This document shows, one piece after another, positions 18,298 to 27,194 of a stretch of 45,803 bases of DNA (the first letter of the stretch is position 1; each line of letters opens with the position of its first letter). The stretch comes from an uncultured Bacteroidales bacterium (GTDB taxonomy: Bacteria > Bacteroidota > Bacteroidia > Bacteroidales > Paludibacteraceae): assembly GCA_946404495.1 (NCBI GenBank), contig CAMJDT010000014.1:1-45803 (forward strand), read 5' to 3'. A program made the position numbers and the translations under genes. A model generated the notes under the pieces. It did not search any database. It had not been told where the DNA came from and saw nothing but the letters and a program-made list of their open reading frames with translations.

Positions 18298-18326
18298 AAA
18301 GGGATTGCTCATCGAGCAGTCCCTTT
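18298..18326. terminator. Bidirectional terminator between DUF2147 and HIT genes
   Basis: A 13-bp stem (AAAGGGATTGCTC with GAGCAGTCCCTTT, one G-U pair) and a 3-nt loop. The minus strand has a run of five T after the stem; on the plus strand the stem ends in TTT followed by CTTT. It serves two convergent genes. Confidence 0.8.
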
Positions 18327-18328
18327 CT

Positions 18329-18356
18329 TTCACCTTTCACTTTTCACCTTTCTCAC
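18329..18356. repeat. Octamer repeat at the HIT 3' end
   Basis: On the minus strand (gene sense) GAGAAAGGTGAAAAGTGAAAGGTGA, an approximately 8-bp tandem of the GAAAGGTG/AAAAGTGA type. The HIT stop codon TGA is its first TGA. Confidence 0.6.
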
Positions 18357-18760
18357 ACCGGGTCAATTGCCTGGGCGATGGAGTTGGCTATTTCGACCAT
18401 TTCTTCTGTAGAGAGTGAAAGCTTCGGATTCGCGAAGTTGAGGTCTCCCTCCGTGTTGAGAGGCACGAGGTGCACATGTACGTGGTTGACTTCCATTCCG
18501 AGAACGGCTACGCCGACACGCTTGCAGCCGGTAGCCTCTTTGATACCTTTGGCTACGATCTTGCAGAAGGTCATCAGCCCGCTCAGCGTCTCATCGTCGA
18601 GGTCAAAGATATAATCAGCCTCGGGTTCGCTCAACTTGGGTACCACCAGTGTATGACCCTTCTGCAGCGGATTGATATCTAGGAATGCGTAGTAGCGATC
18701 GTCTTCAGCTACCTTGTAGGACGGAATCTCGCCCTTGATGATACGAGTGAATAGCGTCAT
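18353..18760 (-). CDS. HIT-family nucleotide hydrolase
   Basis: Histidine triad protein of the PKCI/Hint branch, acting on nucleoside phosphoramidates or dinucleoside polyphosphates. 135 residues. The triad is in VNHVHVHLVPL (HxHxH) and the N-terminal signature FTRIIKGEIPSYKVAEDD is typical. DINPLQKGHTLVVPK forms the nucleotide pocket. It starts 20 nt after greA and very likely shares its transcript. Its stop codon lies in the octamer repeat. Confidence 0.92.
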   Translation of the reverse strand: MTLFTRIIKGEIPSYKVAEDDRYYAFLDINPLQKGHTLVVPKLSEPEADYIFDLDDETLSGLMTFCKIVAKGIKEATGCKRVGVAVLGMEVNHVHVHLVPLNTEGDLNFANPKLSLSTEEMVEIANSIAQAIDPV

Positions 18761-18780
18761 AGCATGTACGATTTAGTCAT

Positions 18781-19251
18781 TTAGATACTGATTTCCAGGA
18801 TCTCAAATTGCATGATTCCGGCGGGTACGCGTACTTCGGCTACTTCGCCTACTTTCTTTCCCATCAGCCCTTTGGCGATAGGAGTAGTCACGGCAATCTT
18901 GCCTTCCAGGATATTGGCTTCGCCTTCGGTAACGAGTTGGTATACCTTCTCGGCTCCGTTCTTGAGGTTCTTAACGCGCACGCGAGTCAGGATCTGAACT
19001 TCGTCGGTCTTGATGGCGGACTCATCGATGATGCGAGCGTCCATAATTTTGGCTTTGAGATGCGCGATTTTGCTCTCGAGATGTCCTTGCTCTTCTTTAG
19101 CGGCATCGTACTCGGCATTCTCGCTCAGGTCACCCTTATCGCGAGCTTCGGCAATAGCGGCGATCACGCGCGGCCGCTCTGTGCCCTCGAGGAATTGGAG
19201 TTCCTCTTTGAGTTTCTGCAGTCCCTCTGCAGTCATGTAAGTTACAGCCAT
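18781..19251 (-). CDS. greA: Transcription elongation factor GreA
   Basis: Rescues backtracked RNA polymerase by stimulating transcript cleavage. 156 residues. The N-terminal coiled coil (EGLQKLKEELQFLE, IAEARDKGDLSENAEYDAAKEEQ) carries the conserved acidic tip, Asp and Glu of GDLSENAEYDAAK; the C-terminal FKBP-like domain includes VTEGEANILEGKIAVTTPIAKGLMGKKVGE. Start chosen at the ATG of MAVTYMTAEG, as in relatives. It lies 14 nt downstream of a 38-codon ORF and beyond a structured leader, which suggests control by attenuation. Confidence 0.95.
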   Translation of the reverse strand: MAVTYMTAEGLQKLKEELQFLEGTERPRVIAAIAEARDKGDLSENAEYDAAKEEQGHLESKIAHLKAKIMDARIIDESAIKTDEVQILTRVRVKNLKNGAEKVYQLVTEGEANILEGKIAVTTPIAKGLMGKKVGEVAEVRVPAGIMQFEILEISI

Positions 19252-19265
19252 ATGTTATAATGTAT

Positions 19266-19382
19266 TTAATATTTTCGTTTAAAAATCTCGCTCGCTATAA
19301 AAGCCCGACGAGCCTCTTCCGGATCCGTGAGGTCCGGTACGAGTGAGGGAGTAGTTACTATGTCTTCTTTTTTCATATTCAT
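19266..19382 (-). CDS. 38-aa conserved-looking small protein upstream of greA
   Basis: Reads MNMKKEDIVTTPSLVPDLTD then PEEARRAFIASEIFKRKY; a second ATG at 19376 would give 36 residues. The composition is that of a genuine soluble protein: an acidic, proline-containing N-terminal half and an amphipathic C-terminal helix ending in basic and aromatic residues. From memory, a PEEARxAFI-SEIF-RKY ending is found on small Bacteroidota proteins, but I cannot verify that. The stop is 14 nt from the greA ATG, and a terminator-like hairpin immediately precedes the start codon. It is shorter than the usual gene-calling cut-off and may be missed in annotations. Function unknown. Confidence 0.6.
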   Translation of the reverse strand: MNMKKEDIVTTPSLVPDLTDPEEARRAFIASEIFKRKY

Positions 19383-19500
19383 AATAAAAAAGGCCCTTAC
19401 TAAGGGTAATTTTTCGCTGTTTAGGAAAAATAACAGGTAACTTCACAGCCACCTGTTACCCATTAAACCTAAACCTTAACTATGAAAATTTTGTTTGTTT
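19383..19500 (-). promoter_or_regulatory. Structured leader of the small ORF-greA-HIT transcript
   Basis: About 118 nt lie between the predicted transcription start and the 38-aa ORF. In transcript order: outer-stem strand GTTTAGG (19468-19474), a 6-codon ORF (19443-19463), a hairpin ACAGGT/ACCTGT (19433-19456) with the competing pair GGTAAC/GTTACC, the outer-stem partner CCTAAAC (19419-19425), then a compact hairpin CCCTTA/TAAGGG (19394-19406) followed by six T. Mutually exclusive pairings, a tiny ORF and a terminator-like end are the layout of an attenuator. In E. coli greA also has a terminating leader (GraL); any relationship here is functional analogy only. Confidence 0.45.
19443..19463 (-). 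CDS. Possible 6-aa leader peptide
   Basis: ATG to TGA encoding Met-Gly-Asn-Arg-Trp-Leu, located inside the hairpin region of the greA leader. Its stop codon falls in the hairpin loop, so ribosome position would affect folding. This is too short to stand without the structural context. Confidence 0.2.
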   Translation of the reverse strand: MGNRWL

Positions 19501-20896
19501 CGGGTGCAAAGGTACTGCTTTTTTTTGATATGACCAAATTTTTTGGCAAAAAAATGCATTTTTTTTTCATTTTTTTTTCATTTTCCTCTATAACTTCCCC
19601 TTTTAGGGTAGCTGCAGAGGCTGAAATAACCTTTACTTGTATGATTTCGCCCACGTGTCTATGCGCGCGTGGAAAGACCACTGTTTTGTATTGTGAGGTG
19701 CGTCCGAACATGTCATCCTGACTCCTTTTGCTGTATCCCTCCACGAGGACCTCTACCACCTTGCCCACTTCGCGTAGATTGCTCTCGAGTGAGAGCTGAT
19801 TCTGCAGGGCGATGATCTCATTGAGGCGGCGAACCTTCACTTCGTCGGGAATATCATCCGGCAGATGTTTGGAGGCATAGGTGCCCGGTCGCTCGGAGTA
19901 TTTGAACATGAAGGCCGTGTCAAATCCCACTTCGCGCATCAAGCTGAGCGTCTGTTGATGGTCTTCTTCGGTCTCGCTATGGAATCCGCAGAATACATCC
20001 GTACCGATCGTTGCCTCCGGCAGGATGCTTCGGATGGCCGCAATGCGCTCCAGGTACCACTCGCGGGTGTACTTACGGTTCATCAGTTTCAGTATTCTAT
20101 TGCTTCCGCTCTGCACCGGGAGGTGAATGAACTTGCAGAGATTGTCGTAGCGAGCGATCGTCTCCAGCGTGCGATCGGACATATCCTTGGGATGACTCGT
20201 GGTAAAGCGGATTCGCATCTCGGGCACGGTCTCGGCTACGCGTGCCAACAGGTCGGGAAAGGTCAGATCCTCGTAATGGTAGGAATTGACGTTCTGTCCT
20301 AAGAGGGTTACCTCCTTGTAGCCCTTATCGCGGAGGTCGAGTACTTCGCTGAGGATGCTCTCTATATCGCGGCTGCGTTCCCGTCCGCGTGTGTAAGGTA
20401 CTACGCAGTAGGAGCAGAAATTATTGCAACCGCGCATAATGCTCACAAAGCCGGATATCGACTTGCCGATACGTGCCGGAATGATATCCCGGTAGGTCTC
20501 GGTCGTGCTCAGTGTGAGGTTGACCACTTTCTTGCCTTGCTCGGCTTGCGCCAGCAGATTGGGGATATCGAGATAGGCATCCGGTCCGGCTACAAAGTCG
20601 ACGTGGTACTTGCTGATGAGTTCCTCACCGATGCGTTCAGCCATGCAACCGATCACGCCCGTAATGATTTTCTGATGCGCTTTTGTCGCAAGAGCGTGCA
20701 TCTCCTCCAGGCGGTGACAAACGGTCTGCTCGGCCTTATCGCGGATGGAACAGGTGTTCAGCAACACAATGTTCGCATCCTCGAATCGGTCGGTCAACTC
20801 AGCGCCGGTGGTCTGCATTACGGCAGCCACCACCTCACTGTCTGCCACGTTCATCTGGCAGCCGTAGGTCTCAATGTAGAAGCGTTGCGGGGTCAA
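19469..20896 (-). CDS. miaB: tRNA-2-methylthio-N6-dimethylallyladenosine synthase MiaB
   Basis: A radical-SAM methylthiotransferase acting on A37 of tRNAs that read UNN codons. The N-terminal UPF0004 domain supplies three Cys (YGCQMN, NTCSIRD, GCMAER) for the auxiliary iron-sulphur cluster; the radical-SAM CxxxCxxC is in [22 protein letters not shown]; and a TRAM domain closes the fold ([21 protein letters not shown]). The usual end would be near GEVIEEN; the frame continues for about 35 Lys/Phe-rich residues that are simply the translation of the greA promoter. It starts at a TTG overlapping the end of nagB by 26 nt, at [14 protein letters not shown]. Confidence 0.93.
   Translation of the reverse strand: MTPQRFYIETYGCQMNVADSEVVAAVMQTTGAELTDRFEDANIVLLNTCSIRDKAEQTVCHRLEEMHALATKAHQKIITGVIGCMAERIGEELISKYHVDFVAGPDAYLDIPNLLAQAEQGKKVVNLTLSTTETYRDIIPARIGKSISGFVSIMRGCNNFCSYCVVPYTRGRERSRDIESILSEVLDLRDKGYKEVTLLGQNVNSYHYEDLTFPDLLARVAETVPEMRIRFTTSHPKDMSDRTLETIARYDNLCKFIHLPVQSGSNRILKLMNRKYTREWYLERIAAIRSILPEATIGTDVFCGFHSETEEDHQQTLSLMREVGFDTAFMFKYSERPGTYASKHLPDDIPDEVKVRRLNEIIALQNQLSLESNLREVGKVVEVLVEGYSKRSQDDMFGRTSQYKTVVFPRAHRHVGEIIQVKVISASAATLKGEVIEENEKKMKKKCIFLPKNLVISKKSSTFAPETNKIFIVKV
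19507..19538 (-). promoter_or_regulatory. Bacteroidetes promoter for the greA unit, inside miaB
   Basis: Minus-strand TTTG (19535-19538), 20 nt, TACCTTTG (19507-19514). Both boxes lie within the 3' end of the miaB frame. Confidence 0.75.
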
Positions 20897-21683
20897 GATT
20901 ATTCTTCTCTATGTCCTTGAAATAGCGATAGGTACCTACAGTCAACTCGTGGCACGAGTCCTCGTCGCAGACGATGATACCGTGTTGGTGCATTTGCAGG
21001 GCGGATATGGTCCACATATGCGAGATCGGTTTGTCGATGGCGTGCAAGAGGGCGCGACCTTTTTCATGACCGTTCACGAGGATGAGTACCTCGTTGGCAT
21101 CCATGATCGTACCTACACCTACTGTCAGCGCCGAACGGGGCACGAGGTTGGTGTCGCCACCGAAGAAACGGGAGTTGGCAATGATCGTATCGGAGGTCAG
21201 ATCTTTCTGACGGGTGCGGCTCGTAAGCGACGAACCGGGTTCGTTGAAGGCGATATGACCGTCTTTGCCTACGCCGCCGATGAAGAGGTGGATACCTCCG
21301 TAGTTCTTGATTTTGGCTTCGTAGCGAGCGCACTCGGCCACCAGATCAGCGGCATTTCCGTTGAGGATATTGACGTTCTTCTCGGGGATATCGATCTGCG
21401 AGAAGAAATTGGTCCACATAAACGAGTGATAACTCTCGGGATGCTCGGTCGGTAGGCCGACGTACTCGTCCATATTAAAGGTGACCACATTGCGGAAGGA
21501 CACGAGTCCCTGCTTGTTCATCTCGACCAGTTTGCGGTACATGCCGAGCGGTGATGAACCGGTAGGCAGACCTAATACGAAAGGATTGCTCTCCTTGGGT
21601 TGGAAAGCGTTGATACGAGACACCACGTAGTTGGCTGCCCAAGCGGACAGGGTCTCGTAGTCGGGTTCTATAATTACTCTCAT
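20871..21683 (-). CDS. nagB: Glucosamine-6-phosphate deaminase
   Basis: Converts glucosamine-6-phosphate to fructose-6-phosphate and ammonia, feeding amino sugars into glycolysis. 270 residues, the usual hexameric-enzyme length. Visible motifs: phosphate loop [16 protein letters not shown] (about 38-53), FNMDEYVGL with the catalytic Asp, and [16 protein letters not shown] with the ring-opening Asp-His-Glu set. The C-terminus [11 protein letters not shown] fits the family. The neighbours glgB and a YhcH-type sugar protein lie upstream on the same strand (41 nt from glgB), suggesting a carbohydrate-handling transcript; miaB overlaps its end by 26 nt. Confidence 0.95.
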   Translation of the reverse strand: MRVIIEPDYETLSAWAANYVVSRINAFQPKESNPFVLGLPTGSSPLGMYRKLVEMNKQGLVSFRNVVTFNMDEYVGLPTEHPESYHSFMWTNFFSQIDIPEKNVNILNGNAADLVAECARYEAKIKNYGGIHLFIGGVGKDGHIAFNEPGSSLTSRTRQKDLTSDTIIANSRFFGGDTNLVPRSALTVGVGTIMDANEVLILVNGHEKGRALLHAIDKPISHMWTISALQMHQHGIIVCDEDSCHELTVGTYRYFKDIEKNNLDPATLLH

Positions 21684-21724
21684 AAACTAATACCTATTTA
21701 ATGTGTTTTTGTGATTTTATTGTA

Positions 21725-23767
21725 TTACTTCAGCAACTCCAGCACGACGGCGCTGCGAGCGGGCAGATAGAGTTTGAGCCAGCCTTTGTTGTCCTTCTCA
21801 TAGACGGGGTCATACTGTGTGAAGTGCTCGATGGAGTCGTCGCTCAGACCGAATCCGCCGTATTGCTGTGCATCGGTATTGAGCACAACGCGGTACTTGC
21901 CTTGCTCCGTCAGTATTCCGTAGTCGGCAAACGACTTCTGTCCGTTCCAGTTGAAGACGAATACCAGATCGCCTCTACGGTATGCCACCACTTGGTCGCC
22001 CTCGTTGTCCCAGAGTTTATCCAGCGGGTGTTTTGCCGTATCCATACTAAAACGCAACAGATGAATCATCTGGCGGTCAAAGCGGTTGAGATCAGCGTAG
22101 TAGAAGTGGGGATTGTCCACCAGACTCCATTGGCGACGGGCGTATTTGTAACTCCAGCCGTTCCCTTCGCGTGGGAAATCAATCCACTCGGGATGTCCGA
22201 ATTCGTTACCCATAAAGTTGAGGTAACCGCCCTGGGTCGTGGAGGCGGTGATGAGGCGAATCATCTTATGCAGCGCGATACCGCGATCCACCATATAGGT
22301 AGCGTGACCGTGCTCGAAATGCCAATACATGTCGGCATCGATGAGGCGGAAGATGATAGTCTTGTCGCCTACGAGTGCCTGGTCGTGACTCTCGGCGTAG
22401 GAGATGGTCTTTTCGTCGAGACGACGGTTGGTCATCTCGTAATAGATATGACCGGCCTTCCAGTCCTCGTCCTTCACTTCCTTGATATACTTGATCCAGA
22501 AATCGGGAATTCCCATAGCTAAACGGTAGTCGAAGCCTACGCCGCCGTCCTTGAATGGGCACGCGAGACCCGGCATACCCGACATATCTTCGGCAATCGA
22601 GATAGCTTTCTTCTTGACCTCATGGATGAGTTTGTTGGCAAGTGTCAGGTAGCAGATCGCATCGCCGTCCTCGTTACCGTTGAAGTAGGAGTCATAGCCG
22701 TTAAAGTCCTCGCCGAGTCCGTGGCTGCGGTACATCATCGAGGTGACGCCGTCGAAGCGGAAACCGTCGAAGTCGAATACGTCGAGCCAGTATTTGCAGT
22801 TGGAGAGCAGGAAGTGGATCACCTCGGTCTTGCCGTAGTTGAAGCACAGGCTGTCCCAAGCCGGGTGCTCGCGACGGGCACCGTCGTGGAAATACTGGTA
22901 AGGCGTACCGTCAAAGTTACCCAAGCCTTCCAACTCGTTCTTCACGGCGTGCGAGTGAACGATATCCATGATGACTGCGATTCCGCGACTGTGTGCATCG
23001 TCGATGAGTGCGCGCAACTCTTCGGGCGTACCGAAGCGGCTGCTCGGAGCGAAGAAATTGGATACGTGGTATCCGAAGCTGCCGTAGTAGGGGTGCTCCT
23101 GCACGGCCATGATCTGCAGGCAGTTGTAACCAAGGTCGGCTACGCGCGGCAGGATGTCGCGGCGGAACTCCTCGTAGGTAGCTACGCGCTCCTGCTCACC
23201 CGACATACCGATATGGCACTCGTAGATATATAGTTCCTCGTCTTTCTTCAGACCCTTCCAGGAGGTGTGTTTTACCTTCTCCGTCACTTCGGGATGCCAT
23301 ACTTGGGCGGCAAATATCTTGGTCTCTTCGTCTTGCACCACGCGGTTGGCATATGAGGGGATACGTTCTCCCCATCCGCCGTTCCACTCCACGAGCAACT
23401 TAAAGTGCTCTCCGTGCTTCAGCCAATCTCCCGGCCAAATGCCTTCCCACACGCCGTTGCCAACGGGTTGGAGACGCCAATCTTCGCGTTTCTCCCAGTT
23501 GTTGAAGTCGCCCTTGAGGTAGATAGCCGTCGCATTCGGAGCCCACTCGCGCAGTACCCACTGATATTGCGGCGTCTTAGGCTGACGACCTTTCTTCTTG
23601 GGAGCCGGCACGTAGTGCAAACCGAAATATAGATAACCGGTAGCCCAGTCGCTTAACGACTGTCCCTGCGTCAGTTCTTTTTCTCTTCGCTCAGCGTAGT
23701 CATGACGTGCCTGCAATGCACCGTCATACGGCTGCAGATACGGGTCATTCTTTGTAATCTTCAACAT
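21725..23767 (-). CDS. glgB: 1,4-alpha-glucan branching enzyme
   Basis: Introduces alpha-1,6 branches into glycogen. 680 residues, the size of eukaryote-like GH13 subfamily 8 enzymes. An N-terminal CBM48 domain (about 65-160, APNATAIYLKGDFNNWE) is followed by the catalytic barrel with all four conserved regions: IVMDIVHSH-type (VIMDIVHSHAVKN), GFRFDGVTSMMY (nucleophile Asp), ISIAEDMSGMPG (acid Glu) and ISYAESHDQALVGDK (transition-state Asp). A C-terminal beta domain ends with LPARSAVVLELL. glgA and glgC are not in the window. It follows the YhcH-family gene by 30 nt. Confidence 0.95.
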   Translation of the reverse strand: MLKITKNDPYLQPYDGALQARHDYAERREKELTQGQSLSDWATGYLYFGLHYVPAPKKKGRQPKTPQYQWVLREWAPNATAIYLKGDFNNWEKREDWRLQPVGNGVWEGIWPGDWLKHGEHFKLLVEWNGGWGERIPSYANRVVQDEETKIFAAQVWHPEVTEKVKHTSWKGLKKDEELYIYECHIGMSGEQERVATYEEFRRDILPRVADLGYNCLQIMAVQEHPYYGSFGYHVSNFFAPSSRFGTPEELRALIDDAHSRGIAVIMDIVHSHAVKNELEGLGNFDGTPYQYFHDGARREHPAWDSLCFNYGKTEVIHFLLSNCKYWLDVFDFDGFRFDGVTSMMYRSHGLGEDFNGYDSYFNGNEDGDAICYLTLANKLIHEVKKKAISIAEDMSGMPGLACPFKDGGVGFDYRLAMGIPDFWIKYIKEVKDEDWKAGHIYYEMTNRRLDEKTISYAESHDQALVGDKTIIFRLIDADMYWHFEHGHATYMVDRGIALHKMIRLITASTTQGGYLNFMGNEFGHPEWIDFPREGNGWSYKYARRQWSLVDNPHFYYADLNRFDRQMIHLLRFSMDTAKHPLDKLWDNEGDQVVAYRRGDLVFVFNWNGQKSFADYGILTEQGKYRVVLNTDAQQYGGFGLSDDSIEHFTQYDPVYEKDNKGWLKLYLPARSAVVLELLK

Positions 23768-23797
23768 ATCTTTTCCTTTCTGTTTTTCGTTCCACTA

Positions 23798-24256
23798 TTA
23801 TTTCTCTACTTTGGTTTTGACGATGAGTTTGCGGTGTGCCTGACCGGGCTTACCGATGCCGGGCTTATGGCCGTCGGTGGGGAAGAACACGGCAAAGTGT
23901 CCTACCGGTACGGTCAATAGCGCGGTGGGTTCATCGTTGTAGAGCTCCATATCTTTGCCTTCGTCGTATTCCTCTTTCTCCTGTTGGCAGTCGGCCAATG
24001 CGCGCCAACCCATTTGCTCATCGCCCGAGAGTGGAACCTGAATGTCGATGTAATCTCTGTGCGCCTCCATCGGGCAATCTTTGGCTGCGCGAAGTTTGAT
24101 GTCCTGGATGTTGACAAACAAATCATCTCCATCCAATCGCAGTTTCATGGCCGGAAATTCTTCCAGGTCATTGTCATTGAAAAATTGGATAAAACGCTCC
24201 AAACCGGGTACTACGTCGTAGTATAGATCGGCATTTTCAATTCTGTCTAAAATCAT
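23798..24256 (-). CDS. YhcH/YjgK/YiaL (EbgC/NanQ) family sugar protein
   Basis: 152 residues of the cupin-like DUF386 family, some members of which are anomeric mutarotases for sialic acid (NanQ) or small subunits of evolved beta-galactosidase (EbgC). Metal-binding residues appear in EAHRDYIDIQVPLSG (His-Asp region) and near the end in VGHFAVFFPTDGHKPGIG; the N-terminal MILDRIENADLYYDVVPGLERFIQF is characteristic. It is the first gene of a minus-strand run with glgB and nagB, so I infer a role in amino-sugar or related metabolism, but the substrate is not readable from sequence. Confidence 0.88.
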   Translation of the reverse strand: MILDRIENADLYYDVVPGLERFIQFFNDNDLEEFPAMKLRLDGDDLFVNIQDIKLRAAKDCPMEAHRDYIDIQVPLSGDEQMGWRALADCQQEKEEYDEGKDMELYNDEPTALLTVPVGHFAVFFPTDGHKPGIGKPGQAHRKLIVKTKVEK

Positions 24257-24285
24257 CTTTTTGTTTTGATTTGGTTATTTGGCGG

Positions 24286-24317
24286 CAAAGGTACGATTTT
24301 TTTTTGACATATGCAAA
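24286..24317 (-). promoter_or_regulatory. Bacteroidetes promoter of the YhcH-glgB-nagB-miaB run
   Basis: Minus-strand TTTG (24314-24317), 20 nt, TACCTTTG (24286-24293). The leader to the ATG at 24256 is about 24 nt. Confidence 0.8.
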
Positions 24318-24365
24318 TAAATTCGCATATTTTAAGGCAAATAGGTGTTTTTTAGGTGCAAAGTC

Positions 24366-24908
24366 CTATTTTATCTGCATCCGTTTGCGTTCTTTCCAAT
24401 CGGGGAGGTAGCGGGTGACGAGGGCGTGGAAAGCGGGAGAGTGGTTCGGTACGCTGAGGTGGCAGAGTTCATGAACGATGATATACTCGCGAAAGGGGAG
24501 CGGTTGGTGGGCGAGTTGGAGGTTGAAGGTCACGGTGCGTGTCAGCGGACGGCAGTTGCCCCACTGCGATTTCATGTTACGCAGGCGTATTTGGATTGGT
24601 TGTTCCTGCATCTTGGCAAGCCAGAACGGTACGCGTTCGTTGATATAAAGGATGAGTTCCTGACGCTGTTCTTTCGATACAGGCGGCAGGGTACGGGGTT
24701 GCTCTTCGCGTAGCCGTTGGTAGGTTTTTCGTAGCCAGTCGGCTTTCTCGCTAACGAAGGCCTCTGCTCGAGAAAGAGGCATAAGCCAAGGCACGGTAAG
24801 CCGTACCTCTCCTCCCGGATATACGCGCAGACTGATTCGTCGAACGGCCTTGCGCACCACGTCTATCTCGATACCGTCTATGGTCATGATACGGCGGGCG
24901 GTATTCAT
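24366..24908 (-). CDS. YgjP-like zinc metallopeptidase (SprT/WLM-type)
   Basis: 180 residues from the ATG that overlaps the upstream stop by 4 nt; the longer frame runs antisense-like through the previous gene and is rejected. The zinc site IVHELCHLSVPNHSPAFHALV carries HExxH plus the downstream His, and the block MKSQWGNCRPLTRTVTFNLQL is the standard YgjP/DUF45 signature. The N-terminal half is Arg-rich with RRISLRVYPGGEVRLTVPW, as in relatives. E. coli UpfP (YgjP) is described as a UTP pyrophosphatase, while other DUF45 domains sit in DNA-repair proteins, so the activity is uncertain. It ends about 50 nt before the YhcH promoter boxes. Confidence 0.85.
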   Translation of the reverse strand: MNTARRIMTIDGIEIDVVRKAVRRISLRVYPGGEVRLTVPWLMPLSRAEAFVSEKADWLRKTYQRLREEQPRTLPPVSKEQRQELILYINERVPFWLAKMQEQPIQIRLRNMKSQWGNCRPLTRTVTFNLQLAHQPLPFREYIIVHELCHLSVPNHSPAFHALVTRYLPDWKERKRMQIK

Positions 24909-26098
24909 CGTGGCTCCTCTGAATAGATACTGCGGATGCTGTCGCAGACGCCTAAGGGGTTCATGAGCAGAGGGCGGGTGGAGTAGAAGCACTCGCCTGT
25001 TATCTCGGGGATCGTGCGGTTCAAGTACATCTGGCGTACGATCTCGTTGCCGGTCTTCCAGGCTGCAGCTTCGTTCTGTCCCCCGAGGCGATACGGCGCC
25101 ATCCCTATATAGAGTTCGACCTTGGTGCCGCGTACGGCCTCTGCCCACCAGTGAGCGAGTGTTTCGTAGTCAGCCACCTTTTTACCGATCTCCCAATAGA
25201 GTTGGGGTACGACATAGTCTATCCAGCCTTTCTCGATCCATAGCAGGATATCCGCATAGAGGTCGTCGTAGTTGGTCATACCGGCTTTGGTCTGACTGCC
25301 GCGGACGCTGTCGCGGTCGCTGTTGCGCCAGACTCCAAAGGGCGAGATGCCGAATCTAACCTCGGGACGGGTGCGGCGGATCATGTTGTGGATAGCCTCG
25401 ATGGTGAGGTTGACATTATCGCGTCTCCAGTCGTTGATATTGGTAAAACCTCGCGGGTCGGCGAGGAACTGCTGACGGTCGGGTATTGGGGTCTTGGGCA
25501 GCGGATAGGGGTAGAAATAGTCATCCATATGGATGGCATCGATGTCGTAGCGGCAACAGATATCCTCTACCACCATGCATATCCAGTCGCGTGTCTCGGG
25601 CAGGGCGGGGTTGAAGTACCACTGTTTGCCGTATTTCCAGAACCACTCGGGGTGGACGCGGTAGATATGATCCTCGGCGAGCATGTCGAGGTTCATGGTG
25701 TGGAGCGTGAGCCGGAAGGGATTCAGCCAGACGTGTACCTCCATGTGGCGGCTGTGCGCTTCCTCGCAGATGAACTGCAGGGCATCGTACGGCGTCGCAT
25801 CACCCCAATGACCTTGTGTACCCGTGAGCCAATGTGAGGTGGGCTCGAGTTCCGATAAATAGAGGGCATCCGCAGTCGGCCTCACCTGAAAGATGACGGC
25901 ATTCATGCCGAGTGCCTGTAGCGAGTCGAGTATAGTCAGGAGTGTCTCCTTCTGCATTTCTGTCTGTCCGATAGTCTCAGGCTGCGGCCAATCGATATTG
26001 GCTACCGTAGCTATCCACGCAGCGCGGAAACGTATTGCCGAGTGTGCGGGAATTAATGCGAATACGCACAGGATTAATGTCAGGATATATCTTCTCAT
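24905..26098 (-). CDS. Exported GHL10 (DUF187) glycoside-hydrolase-like protein
   Basis: 397 residues with a signal peptide (MRRYILTLILCVFALIPAHS) and no lipobox. The domain RFRAAWIATVANIDWP and the segments FQVRPTADALY, HVWLNPFRL, IDAIHMDDYFYPYP, FGISPFGVWRN and YVVPQLYWEIG are the conserved blocks of the GHL10 barrel family; the Asp pair in HMDDY lies in the active-site strand. E. coli DigH of this family cleaves denuded peptidoglycan glycan strands at the division site; I infer a periplasmic cell-wall role. It starts 7 nt after recF and overlaps the YgjP-like gene by 4 nt, so all four genes from the response regulator on are one operon. Confidence 0.88.
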   Translation of the reverse strand: MRRYILTLILCVFALIPAHSAIRFRAAWIATVANIDWPQPETIGQTEMQKETLLTILDSLQALGMNAVIFQVRPTADALYLSELEPTSHWLTGTQGHWGDATPYDALQFICEEAHSRHMEVHVWLNPFRLTLHTMNLDMLAEDHIYRVHPEWFWKYGKQWYFNPALPETRDWICMVVEDICCRYDIDAIHMDDYFYPYPLPKTPIPDRQQFLADPRGFTNINDWRRDNVNLTIEAIHNMIRRTRPEVRFGISPFGVWRNSDRDSVRGSQTKAGMTNYDDLYADILLWIEKGWIDYVVPQLYWEIGKKVADYETLAHWWAEAVRGTKVELYIGMAPYRLGGQNEAAAWKTGNEIVRQMYLNRTIPEITGECFYSTRPLLMNPLGVCDSIRSIYSEEPR

Positions 26099-26105
26099 AG
26101 GGATA

Positions 26106-27194
26106 TCAGGTCTCTAATGTGGGTTGTCCGTTGTGCATCGTCCATACCTGCCCGTGTTGGCGCGCAGAGAGTCGGGAGAGGTGTTGGCGGTCGGTGTCGG
26201 TCATGATAATTTGTCCGAAGCGGTCGCTGTTGACCAGTTGTAGGATGCGTTCCACGCGCTCGGCGTCGAGTTTGTCGAAGAGATCGTCAAGGAGCAGGAT
26301 CGGTTTGTTGGTCCCCTGACTGAGGTAGAGCGACTGCGCGAGTTTGAGGGCAAGGAGGTAGGTCTTCTGTTGTCCCTGCGAGCCGACTCGCTTGATGGGA
26401 TAGCCGTCGAGGGTCATCTCGAGTTCGTCCTTGTGTATGCCCTGCGAAGTCCATCCGAGGATGAGATCCCGCGGGCGTGTTCGCACCAGCGATTCCTTCA
26501 AATCACGGTTTTGAAGCTGGGAGACATAGTGCAGGTCGATCTCTTCCTTACCGCCGCTGATTTCGCGGTAGAACTCGCGGAAGAGCGGTGTGAAGGCTTC
26601 AATATATCTGCTGCGCTCCTGATAGATATGCTGTGCGGGCGCGATCATCTGTTCCTCCAGCACATCAAGCAGATCCCACGGCATCGTATCCTGTCCCTCG
26701 TACTGCTTAAGCAGGGCGTTGCGTTGCTTGACGAGTCCCTGATAGAGGGTGAGGTCGTCCAGATAGGGGTGACTTTGTTGTGCAAGCACCTGATCCATGA
26801 ACCGGCGTCGTTCGTCGGAGCCGTCTGCGATGAGTTCGGCATCAGCGGGACTGACCATTACGAGCGGGATGAGTCCGATATGTTCGCTGAGGCGTTTGTA
26901 GTCCTTCCTCCCGCGTCGGAACTGCTTCTTGAGACCGCGTTTGATACCGCAGGATATGACGAGGTCGTCGGAGTAGAATCCCTGCACGAGGCATGCCTGC
27001 TCGTTGTGCGTGATATTCTGCGAGTCGATGGCGGAGAAGGCGGACTTGGTGAAACTGAGCAGATAGATGGCATCCAGGATATTGGTTTTACCTTGTCCGT
27101 TGAGTCCGACGATGCAGTTGAGCTTGTCGTTGAAGAGCATCTCTGCCTCGCGGATATTCTTCCAGTTGAGTATGTTAAGCTGCTGTAGGATCAT
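26106..27194 (-). CDS. recF: DNA replication and repair protein RecF
   Basis: An SMC-like ATPase that helps load RecA at single-strand gaps. 362 residues from the ATG overlapping the stop of the response regulator (ATGA); the frame opens further upstream but that part is antisense to no family sequence. Walker A is [20 protein letters not shown], the ABC signature region is [20 protein letters not shown], and Walker B is [20 protein letters not shown]. In many bacteria recF sits in the dnaA-dnaN-recF-gyrB cluster; here it is coupled to a sigma-54 regulator and followed by a cell-wall hydrolase-like gene, with no dnaA or dnaN in the window. Confidence 0.94.
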   Translation of the reverse strand: MILQQLNILNWKNIREAEMLFNDKLNCIVGLNGQGKTNILDAIYLLSFTKSAFSAIDSQNITHNEQACLVQGFYSDDLVISCGIKRGLKKQFRRGRKDYKRLSEHIGLIPLVMVSPADAELIADGSDERRRFMDQVLAQQSHPYLDDLTLYQGLVKQRNALLKQYEGQDTMPWDLLDVLEEQMIAPAQHIYQERSRYIEAFTPLFREFYREISGGKEEIDLHYVSQLQNRDLKESLVRTRPRDLILGWTSQGIHKDELEMTLDGYPIKRVGSQGQQKTYLLALKLAQSLYLSQGTNKPILLLDDLFDKLDAERVERILQLVNSDRFGQIIMTDTDRQHLSRLSARQHGQVWTMHNGQPTLET